Assembly (NCBI GenBank): GCA_004294195.1
Contig: REAQ01000015.1
Location: 1 to 8,702, forward strand
Length of the DNA stretch: 8,702 bases
Direction: 5' to 3'
DNA from: Sphingobacteriales bacterium
GTDB taxonomy: Bacteria > Bacteroidota > Bacteroidia > Chitinophagales > Chitinophagaceae
The notes under the pieces were generated by a model that was given only the letters and a program-made list of their open reading frames with translations, was not told the DNA's origin and ran no database searches. Within the stretch, counting starts at the first letter, position 1; the number at the start of each line of letters is the position of its first letter. Shown here in pieces: positions 1 through 5,129 of the stretch. The position numbers and the translations under genes are program-made.

Positions 1-423
1 ATGCCTTTACAGGCGGCACCCGCATTGGGCATCGCGATCCTGATTGTTCCACTGTTTGATACCTTGCGCGTATTCTCGCTTAGGATCTTAAGCAGGAGGT
101 CTCCTTTCTCTCCGGACCGTAACCACTTGCATCACCTGATGATGGATCACGGAATGTCTCATTCCGCCATTACTTATACGCTTGTAGGGATGAATATCCT
201 TTTCATTGCGGCGGCTTACGCCATGCGGAACATGAATTGTACCTGGGTTATTGCATTGATGATTGCTTCGGCATCCATCGGTACGGGTATCCTGTATTAT
301 ACATCCCGCAGGCATAAACTCCGGATTCAGGAAAGACGCATGCAGTTGCAGGATCCAGAGCTTACATCTAAGATTCTCCAGATCAAGAACAAGACCACTT
401 ATATTCACCCGGAGCAGAACTAA
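1..423 (+). CDS. Undecaprenyl-phosphate sugar-1-phosphate transferase, WecA/TagO/MraY-like family (C-terminal part)
   Basis: This is the C-terminal end of a polytopic membrane enzyme of glycosyltransferase family 4. The family moves a sugar-1-phosphate, usually GlcNAc-1-P, from a UDP-sugar to undecaprenyl phosphate on the cytoplasmic face, starting a surface polysaccharide. The visible signature is the hydrophobic run and DTLRVF segment (about residues 9-25), then SPFSPDRNHLHHL (34-46), which carries the family's His-x-His-His motif. Two further hydrophobic helices lie at about 55-73 and 80-98, followed by a basic cytoplasmic tail. Full-length relatives run to roughly 330-380 residues, and the catalytic DD and DxxD motifs would lie before this point, so the gene is cut by the window edge. 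The ATG at base 1 is probably an internal Met. The precise sugar substrate and symbol cannot be assigned from the tail alone. Confidence 0.85.
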   Translation: MPLQAAPALGIAILIVPLFDTLRVFSLRILSRRSPFSPDRNHLHHLMMDHGMSHSAITYTLVGMNILFIAAAYAMRNMNCTWVIALMIASASIGTGILYYTSRRHKLRIQERRMQLQDPELTSKILQIKNKTTYIHPEQN

Positions 424-455
424 GGTAATTTTTAGTTCCATTTCAGTGCATTTTG

Positions 456-463
456 TAGATTTA
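456..463 (+). promoter_or_regulatory. Possible -7 promoter element for frr
   Basis: TAGATTTA matches the Bacteroidota -7 consensus TAnnTTTG at all but the last base. It lies 18 bases before the frr start, in the 58-base gap after the upstream transferase gene. A start site about seven bases downstream would leave a leader of roughly 12 bases. No convincing -33 TTG is visible at the usual distance, so read-through from the upstream gene is equally possible. Confidence 0.35.
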
Positions 464-481
464 CACCCACAAGATTAGACT

Positions 482-1045
482 ATGGCAGACGATCTGAATG
501 GAATTATTACGCATGCAAAAGACAGCATGACCAAGGCAATTGGGCACCTGGAGGCAGAATTGGTTAAAATCAGGGCAGGTAGGGCAAACCCGAGTATGTT
601 TGACGGGCTTACTGTTGACTATTATGGTACACCAACACCAATTGGGCAGGTTGGTAATATTTCGGTCATGGACGCCAGAACGCTGACCATTCAGCCCTGG
701 GAGAAAAATATGTTACAGCCCATCGAGCGTTCCATCATCGCTGCAAACCTTGGGGTAACACCACAGAATGACGGTATCATCATCCGCATCTTTCTTCCGC
801 CGCTTACAGAAGAACGCCGCAAGGAGATTGTGAAGCGCGTACAGCAAGAGGGGGAGCATTCAAAAGTAGCGATCCGTAACATTCGCCGGGATGCCATCGA
901 ACACATCAAAAAATTAAAGAAAGACGGTCTGAGTGAAGACGCCGCCAAAGATGGCGAAGACGAAATTCAGGACATTACGGATAAGCAGATTACCATGGTA
1001 GATAAACACCTGGCATCAAAGGAGAAAGAGATCATGTCCGTTTAA
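482..1045 (+). CDS. frr: Ribosome recycling factor
   Basis: RRF acts with EF-G and IF3 to split post-termination ribosomes into subunits so they can start a new round of translation. The 187-residue length is typical of the family (185 in E. coli). Recognisable blocks are the N-terminal helix with KIRAGRANPSMFDGLTVDYYGTPTP (about residues 29-53), the central domain with LTIQPWEK, and the C-terminal helices with RNIRRDAIEHIKKLKKD. That last block holds the conserved Arg needed for binding 23S rRNA. The ATG at 482 gives the standard N-terminus, and no Shine-Dalgarno is present. The gene is often next to pyrH in bacteria, but here it follows an envelope transferase gene. Its TAA shares bases with the stop of the convergent transporter gene. 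Confidence 0.97.
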   Translation: MADDLNGIITHAKDSMTKAIGHLEAELVKIRAGRANPSMFDGLTVDYYGTPTPIGQVGNISVMDARTLTIQPWEKNMLQPIERSIIAANLGVTPQNDGIIIRIFLPPLTEERRKEIVKRVQQEGEHSKVAIRNIRRDAIEHIKKLKKDGLSEDAAKDGEDEIQDITDKQITMVDKHLASKEKEIMSV

Positions 1046-1917
1046 CGCCTGGCTACGTATACACCCGCCAGGATCAATCCTAAACATAACAACTGTGCAG
1101 TGGTGATCTGTTCACCTGCCAGGTATCCCCATGCTAACGCTATAAATGGGATACCATAGGTGACCATCGATGCAAAAAGTGCCCCGGCTCTTTTCATCAG
1201 CATGTAAAATAAAATGGATGCGATGGCCGTGCCGAAGATGCCGAGAACACCAGAGGCCGTTGTGCTATAGACCATATCCCGGGACCAATCCAGTGAGAAA
1301 TAACCCGTGAATCCCAGAATGGCCAGTGCCGGGATGATCAGTGTTGAAAAGGCAATGGCGGCAAGGGTGATGGAAGGGATATGATTGAGCCTTTTGCTAA
1401 CCATGTTTACATTCAGGCCATAAAAGATGGTGGCCAGCAGGATGAAACCGGCGTAAGAGATATTATTGAACGAGATATCCCTGCTCCCGGATACGATCAT
1501 CAACACCAGTCCGGCCAGGCCCATGAGGATGCCCACCCATTTCCAAATGGAGGGTTTCAATCCGAAAAAGGCGACGCCAAGAACAACGGTGAACAGCGGT
1601 GTGAGGGCATTGAGGATACCGGCTATGCTACTGTCCAGCTTCGTTTCAGCGATGCAAAAAAGGTAAGCCGGAAAAAAGCTGCCAAGCAGCCCGGATAGAA
1701 TGGTGTAAGGAATATCTTTGCGGTCAACCTTTCGGAGGTTTTTTACGGCAACAGGAACCAGAATGGCCCCAGCCGAGAATATCCGAAGGGAGGCAACCTG
1801 GTAAGCACTCAGGGTTTTCATGCCTTCCTTCATAAGAATAAAGGAAGAGCCCCAGATGATGGAGAGAATAACAAAAATGACCCAATTGATCAGGTTTTGG
1901 CCGTTTTTTTGCTGCAT
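1042..1917 (-). CDS. EamA-family (drug/metabolite transporter superfamily) permease
   Basis: This is an inner-membrane DMT-superfamily transporter of 291 residues with the usual ten hydrophobic helices, made of two repeated EamA domains. The first repeat opens with SIIWGSSFILMKEGM (about residues 19-33) and includes AGILNALTPLFTVVLGVAFF, a typical EamA segment. The second runs from about residue 155, SYAGFILLATIFYGLNVNMV, to near the C-terminus, with ASMVTYGIPFIALAWGYLAGE as the matching segment. Family members export or import amino acids, nucleotide precursors or other metabolites, and the substrate cannot be read from sequence. The start at 1917 places the first helix normally. It converges on frr with a four-base overlap of the stop codons, so it is an independent unit read from its own promoter. 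Confidence 0.9.
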   Translation of the reverse strand: MQQKNGQNLINWVIFVILSIIWGSSFILMKEGMKTLSAYQVASLRIFSAGAILVPVAVKNLRKVDRKDIPYTILSGLLGSFFPAYLFCIAETKLDSSIAGILNALTPLFTVVLGVAFFGLKPSIWKWVGILMGLAGLVLMIVSGSRDISFNNISYAGFILLATIFYGLNVNMVSKRLNHIPSITLAAIAFSTLIIPALAILGFTGYFSLDWSRDMVYSTTASGVLGIFGTAIASILFYMLMKRAGALFASMVTYGIPFIALAWGYLAGEQITTAQLLCLGLILAGVYVARR

Positions 1918-1979
1918 TAGAGCACAAAAGTCTTTCTTTTTGGCTTACTAAGCCCTAATCAGTCGGATAGCAATATAAA

Positions 1980-1999
1980 TTGTTAAATGGCTTTAACAA
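1980..1999. promoter_or_regulatory. Perfect inverted repeat overlapping the mscL promoter (candidate operator)
   Basis: TTGTTAAA and TTTAACAA form perfect 8-base arms around the four-base spacer TGGC. The left arm contains the proposed -33 TTG, and the whole dyad fills most of the spacer before the proposed -7 element. That is where a dimeric repressor or other regulator would act. It could instead form a small RNA hairpin only if transcription entered from upstream. No regulator is identified, so the operator role is inference. Confidence 0.4.
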
Positions 2000-2011
2000 A
2001 TCATACCTTTA
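1980..2011 (+). promoter_or_regulatory. Predicted Bacteroidota-type promoter for mscL
   Basis: TTG at 1980-1982 and TACCTTTA at 2004-2011 are separated by 21 bases. This fits the -33/-7 layout (TTG, about 17-23 bases, TAnnTTTG) known for Bacteroidota sigma factors, with one mismatch at the last base. The predicted start site is near 2018, leaving a short A-rich leader with no Shine-Dalgarno. The 117-base gap between the divergent transporter and mscL genes holds this promoter and the inverted repeat. I see no convincing promoter for the transporter in it. Confidence 0.5.
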
Positions 2012-2034
2012 TACATAAATTAAAAACGTAACAT

Positions 2035-2397
2035 ATGGGCTTTGTTAAAGAATTTAAAGATTTTGCCATGCGCGGTAACGTGATGGACCTCGCGGTTGGT
2101 GTGGTTATTGGTGGTGCATTTGGCAAGATTATCACAGCAATGGTTGATTCGGTTATTATGCCAGTTATTGGAATGTTTACTGGTGACGTGGATAAATTTG
2201 ACAGTTTAACTGTTGGACCTGTGAAGGTGGGACTTCTGATTCACGCAGTGCTGGATTTCCTTATTATAGCCTTTGCATTGTTTCTTCTTGTTAAAGCGAT
2301 GAACAGTATGAAGAAAAAAGAGCCGGAAGCTGCTGCGCCCGCTTTGACCAAATCCGAGGAACTGCTGATAGAAATCCGGGATGCTTTAAAAAAATAG
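2035..2397 (+). CDS. mscL: Large-conductance mechanosensitive channel MscL
   Basis: MscL is a homopentameric inner-membrane channel that opens under high membrane tension and releases solutes during hypo-osmotic shock. The N-terminus MGFVKEFKDFAMRGNVMDL is the conserved amphipathic S1 helix running into TM1 (about residues 16-42). It contains L19, G22 and V23 of the pore constriction and the GGAFGK block. TM2 is about residues 66-88 (LIHAVLDFLIIAFALFLLV), followed by a basic KKKEPEAAAPA linker and the C-terminal bundle helix TKSEELLIEIRDALKK. At 120 residues it is shorter than E. coli MscL (136), and the shortening falls in the periplasmic loop between TM1 and TM2. It has its own predicted promoter, and the DUF3078 gene follows 24 bases later, so the two may share a transcript. 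Confidence 0.96.
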   Translation: MGFVKEFKDFAMRGNVMDLAVGVVIGGAFGKIITAMVDSVIMPVIGMFTGDVDKFDSLTVGPVKVGLLIHAVLDFLIIAFALFLLVKAMNSMKKKEPEAAAPALTKSEELLIEIRDALKK

Positions 2398-2421
2398 TTT
2401 TCGTTTTTAAATCTATACACA

Positions 2422-3342
2422 ATGAGAATTCTGCTTACAGCCGTACTGCTGGTGGCGGGTGTTTATGGTTTTGCCCAGGACGCATCCGTATCCGGTCTGA
2501 AATCCACTGCCGAGAAAACTTTTGATGAAGACACCACCCATAAATCCGGTTGGAAAAAAGGCGGATTGTTGAACCTGGGCCTTGCGCAGGGATCAACCAG
2601 CAACTGGGCTGCAGGTGGTGAGCCTTTTTCGCTGACCGTCACGAGTTATCTTAACCTCTATGCAAACCTGAAGAATGGTAAGAATAAATGGATGAACAAC
2701 CTGGATCTGTTTTATGCCATCCAGCGGACTACTTCACAAGGCATGCGAAAAAACGATGACCGAATTGATTTGTATTCAAAGTATACCCGCCAGCTTTCTA
2801 AAAAATGGTCCTTTGGTGCCGTAGGAAATTTCAGGACACAGTTTACTGATGGCTATGACTATGGCAAAACGCCCAAGCAGCGCATCTCTGATTTATTTGC
2901 CCCGGCTTATCTGACACTTGCCCCGGGTTTTGAATGGGCTCCCACCAACTATTTCAGTGTGTTTATGTCGCCTGCTTCTGCCCGCTGGACCTTTGTAAAA
3001 AGTGACGTCGATAACCTCGGCCCACGTTATGGATTGGATCCAGGAAAAACCTCACGATTGGAACTCGGCGCTTTCTTATCGGCCAACTTCAAAAAAGATC
3101 TCGCGAAGAACATCACTTTCAAGAGCCGTCTGGATCTGTATTCCAACTACCTCAAGAATCCGCAGAATGTGGATATCTTCTGGACAAACGTGATAGCGAT
3201 GAAAGTCACCAAATTCATTGCTGTTACATATAATTTCGATTTGATTTACGATGATGATGCAAGACTGTTTGGTCCAACCAACAGTGCACCGAGAACACAG
3301 ATCAAATCTCTTTTGTCAGTAGGATTTGCCGGCAAATTCTAG
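2422..3342 (+). CDS. DUF3078 domain-containing secreted protein
   Basis: This is a 306-residue exported protein of the DUF3078 family, which is common in Bacteroidota and has no established function. A signal peptide is clear: MR, a hydrophobic stretch at about residues 3-16, and probable cleavage near GFAQ-D (19/20). Typical family features are the SNWAAGGE block (about 60-67) and long alternating polar and aromatic strands such as LNLYANLKNGKNKWMNNLDLFYAI. The repeated amphipathic strands and the F-containing C-terminus (SVGFAGKF) suggest an outer-membrane beta-barrel-like protein. That is inference from pattern, not a known structure. The gene starts 24 bases after mscL and ends just before a strong hairpin terminator, so it probably closes a two-gene unit. 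A weak -7-like TAGTTTTC at 2395-2402 could give it its own start. Confidence 0.85.
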   Translation: MRILLTAVLLVAGVYGFAQDASVSGLKSTAEKTFDEDTTHKSGWKKGGLLNLGLAQGSTSNWAAGGEPFSLTVTSYLNLYANLKNGKNKWMNNLDLFYAIQRTTSQGMRKNDDRIDLYSKYTRQLSKKWSFGAVGNFRTQFTDGYDYGKTPKQRISDLFAPAYLTLAPGFEWAPTNYFSVFMSPASARWTFVKSDVDNLGPRYGLDPGKTSRLELGAFLSANFKKDLAKNITFKSRLDLYSNYLKNPQNVDIFWTNVIAMKVTKFIAVTYNFDLIYDDDARLFGPTNSAPRTQIKSLLSVGFAGKF

Positions 3343-3353
3343 AAAAGAAAACC

Positions 3354-3361
3354 TACATTTG
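3354..3361 (+). promoter_or_regulatory. Possible -7 promoter element upstream of scpA
   Basis: TACATTTG is an exact match to the Bacteroidota -7 consensus TAnnTTTG, lying just after the DUF3078 stop codon. The nearest upstream TTG (3326-3328) is 25 bases away, slightly longer than usual. Its predicted start site, near 3368, falls inside the left arm of the hairpin. Transcription from here would therefore read at once into an intrinsic terminator before reaching scpA at 3425. Confidence 0.35.
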
Positions 3362-3412
3362 AATAGCCAATAACTGATAACGCTTGAGTTATTTGTTATT
3401 GGTTATTTTTTT
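3362..3412 (+). terminator. Intrinsic terminator hairpin built of inverted heptads, between DUF3078 gene and scpA
   Basis: The outer arms AATAGCCAATAAC (3362-3374) and GTTATTGGTTATT (3395-3407) pair over 13 positions with one G-U wobble. An inner stem ATAAC/GTTAT (3377-3381 with 3388-3392) extends it around the six-base loop GCTTGA. The arm runs into seven T residues (3406-3412). This is a textbook rho-independent layout and would end DUF3078 transcription. The arms are made of seven-base units: AATAGCC, AATAACT, GATAACG on the left and GTTATTT, GTTATTG, GTTATTT on the right. The U-tract ends only 12 bases before the scpA start codon, so it may also act in the scpA leader. Confidence 0.75.
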
Positions 3413-3424
3413 ATACAGTGAGTT

Positions 3425-4201
3425 ATGAATAATGCATCCTACCAGATAAAACTGCCGCAGTTTGAAGGTCCATTTGACCTGCTTTTATTTTTTATTGAGC
3501 GCGATGAGCTGGATATCTACAATATTCCCATTACAAAGGTGATTGAAGATTTCATGCAGTTCATTCACTCTACGGGAGAATTAAACATCGAGCTCAGTAG
3601 TGAGTTCATCCTGTTTGTTTCTACCCTGATGCGGATCAAGGCAAAAATGTTGTTACCCAGGAAAGAGTTGGATGAGCAGGGCAATGAGATTGACCCGAGG
3701 CAGGAACTGGTTGACAAGATCCTTGAATACAAGCGTTTCAAAGAAGCGTCAGCAAAGCTGGCAGATCTTGAAGCCACGCGAATGCTGATGGTGAAGCGCG
3801 GGAATGTGCAGCGTGAGCTGAATACACTTGGTGAAGAAAATGCAGAAGGTACCGAGATCCAGACGATCACGGTCTATAAGCTCATGAAGGTTTTTGAGAA
3901 AGTGATGAAGCGGTTGCATGAGCGCAACAACAAACCGCAACACGTGGTGTACCGCTACAATCACACCATGGAAGAAACGAGGGAATTCATGCTTTCCACG
4001 GCGCGCTGGGAAAAGAACATGGCGTTCGAGAAAATATTTGAAACGGCACAAGACCGCATCCACGCGATCTTTATGTTCCTGACTATTCTTGAACTGGTAC
4101 AGATGAAACACCTGGAGATCCTGATCGGTGAAGGGGTGAATAATTTCATCATTGAGTACACGGAAGGTGGGGAAGTAGCGGGCGTGATGCCTAATGAATA
4201 A
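3425..4201 (+). CDS. scpA: Segregation and condensation protein A
   Basis: ScpA is the kleisin subunit of bacterial condensin. It bridges the SMC head domains and binds a ScpB dimer, helping to organise and segregate the chromosome. The 258-residue length is normal. The N-terminal kleisin signature is clear: YQIKLPQFEGPFDLLLFFIERDELDIYNIPI in register at residues 6-36, followed by a helical SSEFILFVSTLMRIKAKMLLPR segment (58-79). A charged linker occupies about 80-150, and the C-terminal winged-helix part that contacts SMC follows (about 190-250, FEKIFETAQDRIHAIFMFLTILELVQMKHLEIL). Neither scpB nor smc is in the window, which is common in this phylum. No Shine-Dalgarno precedes the ATG. It converges on the SdiA-regulated gene with a repeat array between them. 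Confidence 0.95.
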   Translation: MNNASYQIKLPQFEGPFDLLLFFIERDELDIYNIPITKVIEDFMQFIHSTGELNIELSSEFILFVSTLMRIKAKMLLPRKELDEQGNEIDPRQELVDKILEYKRFKEASAKLADLEATRMLMVKRGNVQRELNTLGEENAEGTEIQTITVYKLMKVFEKVMKRLHERNNKPQHVVYRYNHTMEETREFMLSTARWEKNMAFEKIFETAQDRIHAIFMFLTILELVQMKHLEILIGEGVNNFIIEYTEGGEVAGVMPNE

Positions 4202-4206
4202 CCCTT

Positions 4207-4246
4207 CATTGCCACATTGCCGCATTACCGCACTGCCACATTATTA
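4207..4246. repeat. Octad tandem repeat (CATTGCCR) in convergent gene junction
   Basis: Five consecutive eight-base units run in phase: CATTGCCA, CATTGCCG, CATTACCG, CACTGCCA and a decayed CATTATTA. They fill the 42-base gap between the scpA stop and the end of the convergent SdiA-regulated gene. The last three bases of the array (4244-4246) supply the stop codon of that gene. No strong hairpin is formed, so it is not an obvious intrinsic terminator. Function is unknown. Confidence 0.75.
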
Positions 4247-5077
4247 TTGTTGCTGGTAAGCAAAAATCAGAATATTCGCTGTGCTTCCCTGCGCTTCATT
4301 GGAGATCATCAGATTCCCATTGGGCATGAAAGTGATTCCTTCTGGTTGACGGAACATGGATTTATCCAAGGGATAAATAGCATTCAAACTACCGTCTTTC
4401 ATGACCATTAACATTTTCTCGTTGGATGAAAGAATATATGTTTCACCCGTAACCGGATGAACAGCAGCAGCTGTGGGTTTACATCCCCATTTTTTCTTTC
4501 CGTATAGTTTAGCAATGGTTACAGTGTCGGGTGAATAATATGGATCATGATTGAAAGTGCCGGAACTGGTATCAAGGGAAAATGCCGGAACACGACCGTC
4601 TTTCAGTGTCAATGGTGTTTTGCTGATGAGAACGAGTTTTTGCCTGGACGCATCGAAAAAAATCGTCTCAAACTCCCAGCCTTTTTCGGGGAAGCTGAAG
4701 ATGCGAACCATCGGACTATCTGTAAACGCCTTTTCTACGCGATGCACTTCGCCGTCACTTTTCACGGCGTACCAAAACGAACCATCTGTTGTGAGGTCTT
4801 CAAAATCACTTTTTTTAGCAAACTTGAATGGCTTACCAATGATCTTTCCCTGAAGATTCAACCGATAAAATTTTCCTTCTTCGTCGTTCAATGTCACGAT
4901 CGTTGAATCCGTTGCAGTGTAGAAAATGCCGGAGACTTCATCCAGGTCTTCGTCCAGGATTCGTTTTTCCGGGTTAGACAGGTTGTATCCTGGCGGAGAA
5001 ATAATCGGTTTTTTCTCTTGTTGTTTGCAGGCCAACCCAAATAAACACAATGCGGCGAAGGCGAGGGTTTTCTTCAT
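4244..5077 (-). CDS. SdiA-regulated-family lipoprotein
   Basis: This is an exported protein of the SdiA-regulated family, predicted to fold as a beta-propeller-like repeat structure. The name comes from an enteric gene under quorum-sensing control, and no SdiA link is implied here. Evidence is the LDEVSGIFYTATDSTIVTLNDE block (about residues 45-66), DFEDLTTDG (91-99) and the C-terminal QPEGITFMPNGNLMISNEAQG-type segment (244 on), all typical of the family. The start at 5077 is chosen over the longer in-frame start at 5173. It gives a signal peptide (MKK, a hydrophobic run to about residue 16, Cys17) and avoids overlapping the divergent HD gene. The lipobox is imperfect (GLAC). The following KQQEKK does not match the K(D/E)2-type surface-export signal described in Bacteroidota, so a periplasm-facing location is more likely. 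Mature length is about 261 residues. Function is unknown. Confidence 0.82.
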   Translation of the reverse strand: MKKTLAFAALCLFGLACKQQEKKPIISPPGYNLSNPEKRILDEDLDEVSGIFYTATDSTIVTLNDEEGKFYRLNLQGKIIGKPFKFAKKSDFEDLTTDGSFWYAVKSDGEVHRVEKAFTDSPMVRIFSFPEKGWEFETIFFDASRQKLVLISKTPLTLKDGRVPAFSLDTSSGTFNHDPYYSPDTVTIAKLYGKKKWGCKPTAAAVHPVTGETYILSSNEKMLMVMKDGSLNAIYPLDKSMFRQPEGITFMPNGNLMISNEAQGSTANILIFAYQQQ

Positions 5078-5091
5078 ACTGCTGAATTTAT

Positions 5092-5119
5092 CAATATTAT
5101 TGTATATTAACAATCGCAA
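5092..5119 (-). promoter_or_regulatory. Possible promoter for the SdiA-regulated-family gene within the divergent spacer
   Basis: Read on the minus strand, TAATATTG (5099 to 5092) matches TAnnTTTG with one mismatch. A TTG (5119-5117) lies 17 bases upstream of it. The predicted start site is near 5085, giving an eight-base leader. The same bases form a near-palindrome, CAATATTATTG (5092-5102). Read on the plus strand this gives TATTATTG, an equally weak -7 for the HD-PycTM gene. The two divergent genes may therefore share one core. Confidence 0.3.
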
Positions 5120-5129
5120 TCTTGAGTAC

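Noticed and set aside
1..423. A stand-alone 140-residue protein starting at the ATG at base 1
   Set aside because: The sequence begins within the conserved C-terminal third of the transferase family and lacks the catalytic aspartate motifs, so it is a truncated gene at the window edge.
3749..4225. 158-codon minus-strand open frame
   Set aside because: It is a shadow of scpA on the opposite strand with no family resemblance.
4244..5077. Quorum-sensing control because of the SdiA-regulated family name
   Set aside because: The name reflects one enteric member. No LuxR-type regulator or lux-box-like site was seen here.
4926..5129. 68-codon N-terminal extension of the HD-PycTM frame
   Set aside because: It lies fully antisense to the signal-peptide and N-terminal coding part of the SdiA-regulated gene, and the HD protein begins naturally at MELDKLL (5130).
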